Source: Roseiflexus sp. RS-1 (GTDB taxonomy: Bacteria > Chloroflexota > Chloroflexia > Chloroflexales > Roseiflexaceae). Taken from it: DNA of 64,000 bases. The stretch covers positions 1,798,001 through 1,862,000 of the forward strand of contig NC_009523.1 in NCBI RefSeq assembly GCF_000016665.1. The letters are read 5' to 3'. The notes beneath the pieces were generated by a model that saw only the letters and a program-made list of their open reading frames with translations, did not search any database and had not been told where the DNA came from. The translations under genes and the position numbers were made by a program. How positions within the stretch are numbered: the stretch's first letter is position 1; every line of letters starts with the position of its first letter. This document shows, one piece after another, positions 27,582 to 36,732 of the stretch.

Positions 27582-29363
27582 CTATCTGTTGATCAACAAT
27601 TGGAAATCGGCGGTTACATCATCAGCGTCGATGCGCCGCACCTGCACCTGCACCTGCCAGACCCCCGCGATGCCGATCACCTGGTTGCGAACAACATATG
27701 TCCCTCGACCGTCAGGTTCAGCGATGACCGACGTTTCGCCAATATCCTGGTCGCGCATCCGTAGCGTCACGCGCACACGCTGCACGTCATGCGAGCGGTT
27801 CTGTGCATCGGTGATAAGGATGTGCACCTGATTGCGACCGGGGACAGCCGGTTCGATCCGAAGGGTGACGCGCAGATCGCCAGCTGGCTGGGTGGCGATG
27901 AAAGGTTGAGGCGTTGGTGGCGGCAGCGGCGTCGGCATGACGATTATGGTCGGAATGGGCGCTACGACCGTCGGTGCAATGGCATGGGTCGGCATAACCA
28001 CTGCGCCCGGATGCGGCAGGCTGGTCAGGACCCCGGCAATGCCGACCACGACAATGGCAATCGTTGCTTCCAGCGGAAGCGAACGGCGGAATCGCCGGAC
28101 GAGCGCACGTACTTTTTCTCCTGGACGCCACGCCGTTTCTCGTCGCAGCAGCAGTGCGTGGTATGCGCCAAAACCGATCAGAAGCCCGAAGAGAGCGCTC
28201 TTCGCCAGCAGCGCGCGCCCATAGTCGGTCAACCACAGGTCGCTGACGGTGCGCAGGTACGACAGCGCCGCAATCACGCCGCTGATCGCCAGCGCCGCCG
28301 CTGATCCGAGGGCAAGTCGGGAGAAACGGGTCAGCGCTGTGCGGAATGGATGCAGGTCAGGCGCGCTGTTGACCTCCTCGCCGGTTTGAAGGAGCGCCAG
28401 CGCGAGTGCTGCGAGCCCTCCAACCCAGATTGCCGCCGCTGCCAGGTGGATCCAGTCGAGGAGGATGGATGCCAGTGGGGTCTCTGTAGCGGCAGGATGT
28501 CCGCTTACGGAAAATGTCAACAGCATCAGCACGCCAGACAGCGCCAGTGCCCACTGTGGTCTCCAGTTGGAGAGCAACAGCGTGATCAGCGTCAGGATCG
28601 TGCGGGCGACAAGTGCCTGTCCCAGGCGTGTATCGCGTGCAACAGCAACCAGCGCATCTGGAGTGATGCGCCCGGCAATCGCCAGCGTGTGCACTGCGAA
28701 GAATGCCAGCGTTGCGACAAGCAGCGTTAGCAATGCGCCGACCACCAGCAGATACATCCGTCGCGTGAAACGCCCATTTCCCGGCACTGCGATCACATAC
28801 AGGCAGAACATTCCGCCGACAGCCACGACTGCGCCGATCAGCATCACGCTGCGCAACACTGCCAGCGCCGCGTCTGGCAGTGGATCCGACGAGCGCGAAG
28901 GCGCCGGTTGATCGACGGCATGCCCCGCTTCGGTCGGAAGCGTAGTTGGCGGCGGGGAAGGAACGAACGGCGAAGGTTCCCCCGATGGTGCGCCAGCGAT
29001 ACTGAAGGCGAAATTTCCCTTCACCAGATGCCCGTCACGCCCCACCACCCGCCACACAACCGTATACACGCCAGGTTCGAGCGGCGGCAGACTGGCGCTC
29101 AGCGTTGTCGGATCGTCCTGCGCCCGTCTACCATCGCCGCGATCAACCGCGCGTCCGGTCGCGTCGAGGACCTGGATCGACGCAAATGCATCCTCAATCG
29201 GTTCGTTGAACGTGATCCGCACCCGCTCCGGCGCCTGTTCGAGGCGGGCATTGGGTGCAGGTTCAACGGATACGATCTGAGGATGGGCGTACACCGCCAT
29301 CGCGCTGCTGAGCGCGAAGAGGAGACCGGCGATGATGACTGATCGACGAATCATAGCGATCAT
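27582..29363 (-). CDS. CopC-CopD copper fusion protein with C-terminal YtkA-like domain
   Basis: 593 aa from ATG 29363. A signal peptide is followed by a CopC domain (mature start HPQIVSVEP, later GRDGHLVKG, supplying the copper-binding His residues). Then about eight membrane helices form CopD (LDWIHLAAAAIWVGG, LLAKSALFGLL). A proline-rich linker leads to an exported beta domain (about 495-590) like YtkA/FixH. Such fusions import or handle copper for cuproenzymes. Start alternatives are the Met three codons later and a longer frame from 29411. Confidence 0.88.
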   Translation of the reverse strand: MIAMIRRSVIIAGLLFALSSAMAVYAHPQIVSVEPAPNARLEQAPERVRITFNEPIEDAFASIQVLDATGRAVDRGDGRRAQDDPTTLSASLPPLEPGVYTVVWRVVGRDGHLVKGNFAFSIAGAPSGEPSPFVPSPPPTTLPTEAGHAVDQPAPSRSSDPLPDAALAVLRSVMLIGAVVAVGGMFCLYVIAVPGNGRFTRRMYLLVVGALLTLLVATLAFFAVHTLAIAGRITPDALVAVARDTRLGQALVARTILTLITLLLSNWRPQWALALSGVLMLLTFSVSGHPAATETPLASILLDWIHLAAAAIWVGGLAALALALLQTGEEVNSAPDLHPFRTALTRFSRLALGSAAALAISGVIAALSYLRTVSDLWLTDYGRALLAKSALFGLLIGFGAYHALLLRRETAWRPGEKVRALVRRFRRSLPLEATIAIVVVGIAGVLTSLPHPGAVVMPTHAIAPTVVAPIPTIIVMPTPLPPPTPQPFIATQPAGDLRVTLRIEPAVPGRNQVHILITDAQNRSHDVQRVRVTLRMRDQDIGETSVIAEPDGRGTYVVRNQVIGIAGVWQVQVQVRRIDADDVTADFQLLINR

Positions 29364-29410
29364 ACACGGCACAATCCGAGGATTGCCCCGTGCTCTTACG
29401 AAACCCGGCA

Positions 29411-29760
29411 TAGCCCGCGCAGGCGGGCTTCGCCCTGGCTAGCCGAGGGCTTATGGTCTTTGAATAAATAATCCGGTATAGCCCGCGCAGGCGGGCTTCG
29501 CCCTGGCTAGCCGAGGGCTTCAGCCCCACGGCTAGCGCAGTATAGCGGATTTAATTTTCAATCTCCATGAGCCCCACGGCAAGGACGTATACCGGATTTA
29601 ATTCTCAATCTTCATCAGACCCACGGCAAGGGGCGCATATCGGTTTCTATTCTTACATTAGCTACATTAGCCCGGCGGCGAGGGGCGCATACCGGTTTCT
29701 ATTCTTCTTCACGAGCTTGCCTGAGACATGCTCAACCATCAACCAAACCGCTATGCGCCC
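29411..29760. repeat. 68-bp tandem repeats with GCCCGCGCAGGCGGGC palindrome
   Basis: Units starting TAGCCCGCGCAGGCGGGC begin at 29411 and 29479, exactly 68 bp apart, each followed by TTCGCCCTGGCTAGCCGAGG. Further on, a second motif (CAATCTCCAT, CACGGCAAGG, CGCATA) recurs three to four times to about 29700. The same units occur near 31440 and, in reverse, at 59440-59790. Lies between copC and the CopC-CopD gene. Confidence 0.85.
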
Positions 29761-29775
29761 GAACAATGGCGGATG

Positions 29776-30294
29776 CTACGACCAGCGCAATGCGTGGCGG
29801 CGCACCAGCGCTCCGATCAGCAGCAAGCCTGCGCCCGACGCAATGATCAACCAGGGCAATTCACTGCCAGACGTTGCCGGGAGTGGCGCAGGCGCTGCCG
29901 TACCGCTGCTGATCCGGAAGCGGAAGCGTCCTGTCTCGCTGTGACCATCCGTGCTGGCGTTCTTCCAGTTCACCGTGTACAACCCGTCGCTTAGACCGGG
30001 GTTCAGCGAGACAACCAGCGTTTTGCGATTCGGGTCGGTACGATCCAGCGCGGTATCACCGCGATCAACCTGATTGCCTCGTGCGTCGGTAACGCGAATG
30101 GTGTTGCCTTCCGGCTTCAGTTCTTGCGAAAAGACGATCACGACCCGCTCCGGAGCAGTGGTTACCGTTCCGTCAGCTGGCGGATCGGACGAAACATAGT
30201 CGGCGTGCGCCAGCGCACTGCGCGCGCCCACGAATCCTGTTATCAGCGCGACCAGCACCACACCCACGCGCACCATACGAGTCAGAGATACCAT
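29776..30294 (-). CDS. CopC-domain copper-binding protein with C-terminal anchor
   Basis: 172 aa. The signal peptide ends at SALAHADYVSSDPP, leaving the His near the mature N-terminus typical of CopC. Other family motifs are VVIVFSQELKPEG, DGLYTVNWKNASTDGHSETG and a C-terminal membrane helix (LPWLIIASGAGLLLIGALV). Binds Cu(II) outside the membrane and hands it to CopD-type proteins. GGAGGAG precedes ATG 30294. Confidence 0.9.
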   Translation of the reverse strand: MVSLTRMVRVGVVLVALITGFVGARSALAHADYVSSDPPADGTVTTAPERVVIVFSQELKPEGNTIRVTDARGNQVDRGDTALDRTDPNRKTLVVSLNPGLSDGLYTVNWKNASTDGHSETGRFRFRISSGTAAPAPLPATSGSELPWLIIASGAGLLLIGALVRRHALRWS

Positions 30295-30485
30295 AGCGAC
30301 ACTCCTCCAGGAAGTTCATCATGTCAGGTTATCAGTCTGTCAGTCGGGTTTCATGACATCGTTGCGTCGATCAGAAGGGACTCCAGACCTGCGGCAGCGC
30401 TTCCAGCCTGCCGCAAAGCGCGCCAAAACGGAACCCGCCAGCCTGGCTGGCGCCGGGCGCACTCCGCCTTGCGTGTCGGCATCTG

Positions 30486-30836
30486 TCAGGTCCTGGGAGG
30501 AGGAGATGGCGGAGGGAAGGCGAAGAAGCGGTAGGGCATTTCGCCATCAGGGTCATACGCCAGCGCCAGCAGCAGATACGCAACGGCAAGCGCTGACGCC
30601 ATCACACAGTCGTACACGGCGCGGATCGTCGGCGACAGCGATCTGGCGGAATCGACCGCAGACGACGGAGAGATCTCTGCAAAGCCGGGAACCAGATGAC
30701 AGAGGAACAGGAAGGGACGCAGCGCGTCCTGAACCGGAGCGGAAGGCATCTGGCAATGCAGCACGCAGAGCAGCGGCAATGCCACAATCGCAAGAGTAAC
30801 GACGAACGCTGTCATGGAAGCGCACGGCGTCTCCAC
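30486..30836 (-). CDS. Small membrane protein with CVLHC motif, paralogue of 27022-27441
   Basis: 116 aa from GTG 30836, chosen for GGAGG about 9 nt upstream; ATG 30815 is an alternative. An N-terminal hydrophobic segment carries LLCVLHCQMP, a second lies near AVYDCVMASALAVAYLLLAL, and the tail is FPPPSPPPR. It resembles the protein at 27022 in motif, topology and tail. Probably first gene of the copper group on this strand. Function unknown; metal binding by the Cys-His-Cys cluster is an inference. Confidence 0.62.
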   Translation of the reverse strand: METPCASMTAFVVTLAIVALPLLCVLHCQMPSAPVQDALRPFLFLCHLVPGFAEISPSSAVDSARSLSPTIRAVYDCVMASALAVAYLLLALAYDPDGEMPYRFFAFPPPSPPPRT

Positions 30837-31053
30837 CGATCTGCGCCTCCGGACGATGCAATGCGCCAATTGACATACACGCGCCACGTGTCGCGCCCCC
30901 TGGGTCTGGTTGCCTGGCGGTATCAGCGGTGATGTGCAGTATATCACATGCTCCCTGAGCATTGTGTTTTATGCCTTCAAACGTGGACGATATGTGCGGC
31001 GCGATGATGGCTTCATGCGTCGGGGGGTGCAATGTTGGAAAAGAGGTCATTGA

Positions 31054-31763
31054 GAGGCGCATCTGCATCCGCGCGTCGCCTGGCGACTGATGAAAGAAGT
31101 GCGGGGCGTGCGGCGGTCGCCCGATGTCCTTACCATCCGCGAATTCGAGGCGCTCAAACTATAGCGGTTCTCATAGAGGTTGAACCTCCTGGGACAAGCG
31201 CAGTCCCTCGCGCGTTCCCAATGCGGCGACCGCCTTGCATGGCGGTCGGAGAGAAGCCATCCGCCATCGTCGTCGTCGGGCGTGACTCCGCTCGTGCGGG
31301 CTCAAGCCCTCCCTGAGCGCGTGGAAGCCCCTACGGGGCTGGCGTGTCCGTCACCCTTCCCTATGCCGGGGGCGCCGGGTTAATCCAGCCCGCAGCGCTT
31401 GCCCGACCTCAGCCAGGGCTTATGGTCTTTGATAATCCGCTCTAGCCCGCGCAGGCGGGCTTCGCCTTGGATAGCCGAGGGCTTCAGCCCGACGGCACAC
31501 GCGGGATAGCGGATTTATTTCTCAATCTCCATCAGCCCGCTGCGGCGCACGACGATGGAAAGCTCTAGCAATCCAGACACGGGTCAACGTATCTGAGAAC
31601 TGCTATAATCGTCGGGGGTCGGGATAACCAGGAAATTGCAGCGCAGTTGCACCTGAGCGAGAAAACGGTCAAAACTCACGTTGGCAACATCCTGCTGAAA
31701 CCTGGGTTGAAAGATCGCATGCAGGCAGCCATCTACGCGCTAAAGGCGACCACGGGTTGGTAG
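31054..31763 (+). pseudogene. LuxR/NarL-type response regulator remnant split by a miniature element
   Basis: 31054-31161 reads EAHLHPRVAWRLMKEV then LTIREFEALKL. After the insert, 31608-31763 reads IVGGRDNQEIAAQLHLSEKT, VKTHVGNIL and ends ALKATTGW before TAG. This is the linker and HTH of a NarL-family regulator. Deleting the insert with one TA joins the parts in frame as ALKLIVGGRDNQ. Upstream of 31054 the frame meets a TGA and no receiver domain is found, so the gene was already truncated or lost its front part. Confidence 0.88.
31160..31607 (+). mobile_element. MITE-like element flanked by TA (copy A)
   Basis: Ends are inverted: TATAGCGGTTCTCA at 31160 and TGAGAACTGCTATA ending 31607; the similarity extends inward (GTTGAACC / GGTCAACG). 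Flanked by TA as expected for IS630/Tc1-type transposition. It carries no transposase but includes one copy of the 68-bp repeat (31440-31500). It sits inside the HTH codons of the regulator remnant. Related ends occur at 48313-48461 and 59189-59411. Confidence 0.88.
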
Positions 31764-31778
31764 CATTACTCCTCCGCC

Positions 31779-32462
31779 TCATCCCCCATCCGACCGTCGC
31801 GCTTCACCGACAGAGGCATGCCTGTGAGACGCCGGTTGCCGCCGCGCGACGAGTGCGCGACGCCACGTTTCGATCCGGCGGCGCAACGGTGGGAGACGCA
31901 GCACCAGCAGGAGCGCAACCGCCGCACCCAGCAACAGAGGCTGGCGGATGTCGCTCTTCTGCGCCCAGGCGTAGTGGACAATCGCCAATGGAACCGCCAG
32001 GTACGCCAGACGGTGCAGCCGCTTCCAGTTTCGACCAAGCCGACGCTGCCATCCCTTCGTTGAAGTCAGCGCCAGCGGCAGCAGAATCAACAGCGCCAGC
32101 GTTCCGACCAGAATGTACCGTTTCTCGGCGATCTCCTGGATGATCAGCGTCAGGTTGAGACCAAAATCGAGCGCCACGAAGATGAGCATGTGCAGGATGG
32201 CGTAGAGAAATCCATACAGACCCAGCGGACGGCGCAGGGCGATCATGCGTTTCCAGCCGGTCACGGTGCTCAACGGCGTGCAGCCAAGCGACAGGATCAG
32301 CAGGATGACCGCCGTGTAGCCGGTGCGCTGGGTCAGGTCCTGGATCGGGTTGACCGTCAGCCCCCCGCTGAGTGCGTCCCATATCAGCAGCGCCAGCGGC
32401 GTCAGTGCCGCCGGATGAACGACGTGGGTCCAGTTGTTGGGATGAGTCTCAGACTCAGCCAT
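31779..32462 (-). CDS. msrQ: MsrQ-like heme membrane subunit of methionine sulfoxide reductase
   Basis: 227 aa from ATG 32462. Six membrane helices of the ferric-reductase-like type; His residues in LYAILHMLIFVAL, WKRLHRLAYLAVPLAIVHYAW fit heme ligands. MsrQ passes electrons from the quinone pool to MsrP. The longer frame upstream is only translated repeat sequence. Placed directly after msrP on the same strand. Confidence 0.9.
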   Translation of the reverse strand: MAESETHPNNWTHVVHPAALTPLALLIWDALSGGLTVNPIQDLTQRTGYTAVILLILSLGCTPLSTVTGWKRMIALRRPLGLYGFLYAILHMLIFVALDFGLNLTLIIQEIAEKRYILVGTLALLILLPLALTSTKGWQRRLGRNWKRLHRLAYLAVPLAIVHYAWAQKSDIRQPLLLGAAVALLLVLRLPPLRRRIETWRRALVARRQPASHRHASVGEARRSDGG

Positions 32463-32548
32463 ACACACCTCGCGCCTCGCGCCGCCGCCGTGAACCCCGC
32501 TGCCGGTTCGGGCGCCGCGCTGCTGCGCCCCTCCATGTTGTCGTCCGA

Positions 32549-32597
32549 CATTCAACGTGCAACGTTCAACCTTCAACCCCTCACGCCCCGCGCCTCA
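32549..32597 (-). repeat. Heptad array starting at the msrP stop codon
   Basis: Plus-strand units: CATTCAA, CGTGCAA, CGTTCAA, CCTTCAA, CCCCTCA, CGCCCCG, CGCCTCA. The last unit ends with the complement of the msrP stop TGA (32595-32597). On the sense strand most units contain TGA. The GAACGTTGCACG core is shared with 14.1 and 22.4 kb. Confidence 0.87.
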
Positions 32598-33530
32598 ATA
32601 ATTCACCCGCAGATCCATCCCGGCGTAGAGGCTCGCCACCTGGTCGGCATACCCGTTGAACAGCAGCGTCGGGCGGCGCTCGAACTCGCCGATGCGTCGC
32701 TCCGTCGCCTGCGACCAGCGCGGATGCGGGACGTTGGGGTTGACATTCGCGTAGAAACCGTACTCGTGCGGGGCGGCAGCCATCCAGAGCGACGTTGGTT
32801 GTTCGGCAACCAGGTCGATCTTCACGATTGATTTGATGCTCTTGAACCCATATTTCCACGGAACGACCAGTCGCAGCGGCGCGCCGTTCTGCGGCAGGAG
32901 CAGGTTGCCGTACAGCCCGACGCTCAGGATCGTCAGATCGTGCATCGCCTCATCGAGGCGCAGCCCTTCGACGTAGGGCCAGGTGTACCAGCGATCCCGC
33001 TGCCCCGGCATCTGTTCCGGGTCGTAGAGCGTCTCGAAGCGGACGTAGCGCGCGTCCGCCATCGGTTCGACATCCGCCAGCAATCGGCGCAGCGGGAATC
33101 CCAGCCATGGGATAACCATCGACCATCCCTCGACGCAGCGCAGGCGGTAAATGCGCTCTTCCGCAGGGTAACGCTTCAGTATATCCTCGATGGCGATAGT
33201 CTGCGGTTTGTGAACCAACCCGCCGATGCTGATCGTCCACGGCGAGGTGCGGAAGTTGCGCGCCAGTTGGGCGACGCCTTCTTTCTGCGTCGTGAATTCG
33301 TAGAAGTTGTTGTACGTGGTGATCTGCTCGTAGGTGTTGAGCGGATCACCCAACTCATCGGTCTGTTGCGACACCGGTCCTGGTGTGAGGGCGGGCGATT
33401 GGACTGACGCATCGCCGCATGCGGCGATACCCAACCCTGCCAGCGCTACAGCGCCGATCCCGCGCAGGAACCGGCGTCGCGAGCGGTAGATATGCTCTGG
33501 CGTAATCTCGGATGAAGGAATCCGGTTCAT
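32595..33530 (-). CDS. msrP: MsrP-type molybdopterin sulfoxide reductase
   Basis: 311 aa from ATG 33530. Tat signal SRRRFLRG followed by a hydrophobic stretch ending AAC. Sulfite-oxidase-fold catalytic domain with molybdenum ligand C132 in RLRCVEGW and the [14 protein letters not shown] and [14 protein letters not shown] segments of the YedY family. It repairs oxidised methionine in exported proteins with MsrQ. Flanked on both sides by heptad arrays. Upstream cysK is on the same strand. Confidence 0.93.
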   Translation of the reverse strand: MNRIPSSEITPEHIYRSRRRFLRGIGAVALAGLGIAACGDASVQSPALTPGPVSQQTDELGDPLNTYEQITTYNNFYEFTTQKEGVAQLARNFRTSPWTISIGGLVHKPQTIAIEDILKRYPAEERIYRLRCVEGWSMVIPWLGFPLRRLLADVEPMADARYVRFETLYDPEQMPGQRDRWYTWPYVEGLRLDEAMHDLTILSVGLYGNLLLPQNGAPLRLVVPWKYGFKSIKSIVKIDLVAEQPTSLWMAAAPHEYGFYANVNPNVPHPRWSQATERRIGEFERRPTLLFNGYADQVASLYAGMDLRVNY

Positions 33531-33574
33531 GTCCGTCTCTCTTGCACGAGCCATATGGTATGGCGATAATTCCC

Positions 33575-33672
33575 GGTTCTCAGTTCCCGGTTCTCAGTCC
33601 CCGGTTCTCAGTTCTCAGTTCTCGGTTCCTGGTTCCTGGTTCTCAGTTCCTGGTTCCCGGTTCCCGGTTCTC
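33575..33672 (-). repeat. 14-unit heptad array between cysK and msrP
   Basis: Fourteen consecutive 7-nt units without a phase slip, consensus (A/G)GTTC(C/T)(C/T) on the plus strand, GGTTCTC first and last. The array is inside the cysK-msrP spacer, 49 nt from the cysK stop and 44 nt before the msrP start, so it should be transcribed if these genes form an operon. Confidence 0.93.
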
Positions 33673-33721
33673 TATACCACCATACGCGCCGAAGCCAGAA
33701 ACGGTTGTGTCGAACCATCAT

Positions 33722-34651
33722 TTACACATCATCGCCGTACAGCGGCGTACTCAGGTAGCGTTCCCCATTCGATGCAGAGATAAACACAATCAATTTACCG
33801 GCGTTCTCCGGGCGTCGCGCAATTTCCAGCGCCGCATACGCCGCCGCGCCTGAACTGATGCCGACCATCAACCCTTCTTCGCGCGCCAGGCGACGCGCCA
33901 TCTCGAAGGCGTGCTCATTTGACACACGGAATACTTCATCATACGCCTGTGTGTTGAGCACGTCGGGAATAAAACCGGCGCCGATCCCTTGAATCTTGTG
34001 CGGACCGGGCTTCCCGCCCGAAAGGACTGGCGATGCTTCCGGTTCGACTGCCACGACATAGAACGACGGCTTGCGCGGCTTGATCACTTCCGACACACCG
34101 GTGAGCGTTCCGCCGGTGCCGACCCCAGACACCAGAATATCGATCTGACCGTCGGTGTCGCGCCACAGTTCTTCGGCAGTCGTGCGGCGGTGAATCTCAG
34201 GGTTGGCAGGATTCTTGAACTGCTGCGGAATCCACGCATTCGGCAGTTCAGCGGCAATCGCTTCCGCCTGCGCGATGGCGCCGCGCATCCCTTCTGCGCC
34301 GGGCGTCAGCACCAGTTCAGCACCGAAACCGCGCAGCAGTTTGCGTCGCTCGATGCTCATCGTCTCCGGCATCGTCAGAATGACTTTATATCCCTTTGCC
34401 GCCGCCACGAATGCCAGCCCGATCCCGGTGTTTCCACTCGTCGGCTCGACGATCACCGTCTCGCCAGGGCGGATGATGCCGTCGCGTTCGGCAGCTTCGA
34501 TCATCGCCAGCCCGATGCGATCTTTGACGCTGCCAGCGGGGTTGAACCATTCGAGTTTGGCAACGACAGTGGCGTGGGTGTCGTTCACCCGGTTCAGGCG
34601 CACAAGCGGCGTGTTGCCCACGAGTTCGGTAATGCTTCCGTAAATGCGCAT
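33722..34651 (-). CDS. cysK: Cysteine synthase (O-acetylserine sulfhydrylase)
   Basis: 309 aa from ATG 34651, with GAGGAACCC directly upstream. PLP enzyme with K43 in NPAGSVKDR, the substrate loop [11 protein letters not shown] and phosphate-binding [10 protein letters not shown]. Forms cysteine from O-acetylserine and sulfide. Followed by msrP and msrQ on the same strand, linking sulfur assimilation with methionine repair. Confidence 0.95.
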   Translation of the reverse strand: MRIYGSITELVGNTPLVRLNRVNDTHATVVAKLEWFNPAGSVKDRIGLAMIEAAERDGIIRPGETVIVEPTSGNTGIGLAFVAAAKGYKVILTMPETMSIERRKLLRGFGAELVLTPGAEGMRGAIAQAEAIAAELPNAWIPQQFKNPANPEIHRRTTAEELWRDTDGQIDILVSGVGTGGTLTGVSEVIKPRKPSFYVVAVEPEASPVLSGGKPGPHKIQGIGAGFIPDVLNTQAYDEVFRVSNEHAFEMARRLAREEGLMVGISSGAAAYAALEIARRPENAGKLIVFISASNGERYLSTPLYGDDV

Positions 34652-34770
34652 GGGTTCCTCTTTCATTTGTTATTTTTGTTGCGTAACATTGGAAGTATAC
34701 GTCCCATGATTGTGCCCGTCAAGCCGGTGGTTATGCCATTATGCCAGAATCGCAGGCGCGCAATCCGTGA

Positions 34771-34776
34771 TATAAT
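34771..34776 (+). promoter_or_regulatory. TATAAT -10 element upstream of the CpXC gene
   Basis: Perfect TATAAT at 34771-34776; no good -35 box at the right distance. It implies transcription from about 34783, which would make ATG 34781 unusable or leaderless and supports GTG 34841. Confidence 0.5.
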
Positions 34777-34840
34777 ATTCATGACTGGTTATCCGTCCGC
34801 GCCGGTGCATCCGGCGCGTGCGATTCTGAAAGGGTATCGT

Positions 34841-36175
34841 GTGACCACGGGTCCATCAGCGCAGGTCGTTCAGCTGACCTGTCCATCCTGCCGCACACCG
34901 CTTCGTGCGTCGATCGTCACGATTGTCGATGCAGTGCAGCATCCCGAATTGAAGGCGCGTCTGATCGCCGGGCAGTTGAACCTTGCGATCTGCCCGAGTT
35001 GCGGCATGGCGATCATGATCAGCGCGCCGTTGTTCTACCACGATGCCGCCAAACAACTGGCGCTCGTGCACATTCCGCAGCAACTCAATGCCCGTCAGGA
35101 GGAACAGGAACGTTTTATCGGCGATGCTGCGGCGCTGGTGATGCGCACGCTGCCGCCGAACGCGCCACGCGCATATCTACTGGCGCCGCGCCGTTTTCTG
35201 ACGATCAACTCGCTGATCGATGCCATTCTCGAAGCTGATGGTGTGTCGCGCGAGAAGATCGAAGCTCAGCGTCAGCGTGTCGATCTGATCGCGCAGCTGG
35301 CAGAAGCGGCCGAACGTGGCGAAGAGGCGTTCAACGCACTTGTCGAACAACAGCGTGATCAGCTGGACGAATCATTTTTTGCGACCCTCGATGCGTTTAT
35401 CGTTGCCAGCAGCCAGGTGGGGCGCGATGACTCGGCGCAGGTTCTGATGGCGCTGCGTCAGCGGCTGGCGGAAATGGTCGGTTTTGCCGGCGCAGGCGAG
35501 GAGGCAGCGCTCGATACGCCCGATATTGCAACAACCGAAGCGGTCGAGCGCCTGATAGCGGCGAATGACGATGAACTGGAAGGGTTGATCGCTGAACTGC
35601 GCCCCGCCATTGACTACAGTTTCTTCGAGGAGTGGACTGCGCGCATCGATCAGGCGGAGCAGTCCGGCGACCGGGCGACGGCTGAACGCCTGACGGCGCG
35701 GCGGAGCGTTATTCTCGCAACCGTCGAGCGCATGGATCGGGAAGCGCAGGAACTGTTCGACGCTGGCGCGAACCTGCTGCGCGCAGCGCTCGATGCGGCA
35801 GACCCGGCGACGGTGCTGCGCGAGCGCAGCGATGAGATCAACGAGGCATTCATGCTGGTGCTCCACTCCAACCTGGCAGCGGCTGAACGCAGCGGTCAGG
35901 ATCACCTGACGGAACGGTTGCGCGCAATTGAGCAACTGGCAACCCAGATCGTCGAAGAATCCCTTTCGCCCGAAGATCGCTTCATCAGTCAGTTGCTTCA
36001 GGCGGAGACGCCACAGGAGGCGACGAAACTGCTGCGCCAGAATCCGGCAATGATTACGCCCGCCTTCGTCAGGCGCCTGAACGAACTGGCGGAGCAGATG
36101 GAGAAGAACGGGCGCAAGCCTGCCGGTGAGCGTTTGCGTCAACTGGCGCGTGAAGCGGGCGTGATGCTATTTTGA
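34841..36175 (+). CDS. CpXC-domain protein with long helical C-terminus
   Basis: 444 aa from GTG 34841, which has AAAGGG 6 nt upstream; ATG 34781 is in frame but falls at the predicted transcription start. The N-terminal CpXC domain has two CPSC pairs (about residues 14-17 and 50-53) with LKARLIAGQLNLAICPSCG between, expected to bind zinc. The rest (about 130-444) is almost entirely helical with acidic/basic coiled-coil-like stretches. Molecular role unknown. Tail overlaps the convergent gene by 9 nt. Confidence 0.78.
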   Translation: MTTGPSAQVVQLTCPSCRTPLRASIVTIVDAVQHPELKARLIAGQLNLAICPSCGMAIMISAPLFYHDAAKQLALVHIPQQLNARQEEQERFIGDAAALVMRTLPPNAPRAYLLAPRRFLTINSLIDAILEADGVSREKIEAQRQRVDLIAQLAEAAERGEEAFNALVEQQRDQLDESFFATLDAFIVASSQVGRDDSAQVLMALRQRLAEMVGFAGAGEEAALDTPDIATTEAVERLIAANDDELEGLIAELRPAIDYSFFEEWTARIDQAEQSGDRATAERLTARRSVILATVERMDREAQELFDAGANLLRAALDAADPATVLRERSDEINEAFMLVLHSNLAAAERSGQDHLTERLRAIEQLATQIVEESLSPEDRFISQLLQAETPQEATKLLRQNPAMITPAFVRRLNELAEQMEKNGRKPAGERLRQLAREAGVMLF

Positions 36176-36598
36176 TTGTGGAACCGGCGCGCCGGATTCG
36201 ATCTGCTGGCGCGCCTGACGCATCAGTTGCTCAAGCCGCGCGTTGACGATCTCCTGCCATTCGGCAGCCTCGTGGTCTTCGAGCGCCCCGCCGCCGTACT
36301 TCAACTCCATCGCCATATCCCACCCTTTGCGCTGCGCAAAGCGTTCGATCTGCTCGCGCCGCTCAGGCGACCAGCGCTCGATATAGCGCTGGAAGGCGCG
36401 CACAAGTTTGCCGGACCCATCAGGGTTGAGCGCCGGCAGAGGGAATGTGTCGTGCCCTTCATGGGCGGTATCGGGGTTTTTGGCTGATGTGAAGTAGATC
36501 ACCATGCATGTGCGACAGCAACGGTATTCGCCGGCGCCGTGAACATCTGCGGGGTTGCTCGCAATCGCTCCAATGAGCATCCGATCGGTTATGGCCAT
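36167..36598 (-). CDS. Hypothetical protein with CCRTC motif
   Basis: 143 aa from the Met of MAITDRMLIGAIASNPADV at 36598. The frame extends upstream to 36721, but that part overlaps the galE promoter region and looks non-protein-like. Features: CCRTC near residue 28, TAHEGHDTFPLP, then a helical, charged C-terminus. No family recognised. Convergent overlap with the CpXC gene suggests a real end. Confidence 0.6.
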   Translation of the reverse strand: MAITDRMLIGAIASNPADVHGAGEYRCCRTCMVIYFTSAKNPDTAHEGHDTFPLPALNPDGSGKLVRAFQRYIERWSPERREQIERFAQRKGWDMAMELKYGGGALEDHEAAEWQEIVNARLEQLMRQARQQIESGAPVPQSK

Positions 36599-36732
36599 AG
36601 CGCTGTCCCTGAACGAAGCAATGTCGTACCTGCCTGGTAGCATAGCACAAAAGGCGCGCGTTGTACATAGTCGCGATTGTGGGCTGCCTGTGCTATACTG
36701 TGCACGATTCGTTCCTGCCACGGAGGTTCGCT

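Noticed and set aside
32463-32576. 38-residue N-terminal extension of MsrQ
   Set aside because: It translates the dispersed repeat and heptads; MAESETHPNNW at 32462 is the likely start.
33989-34840. N-terminal extension of the CpXC gene
   Set aside because: It is antisense to cysK, and a TATAAT box plus ribosome site lie downstream of it.
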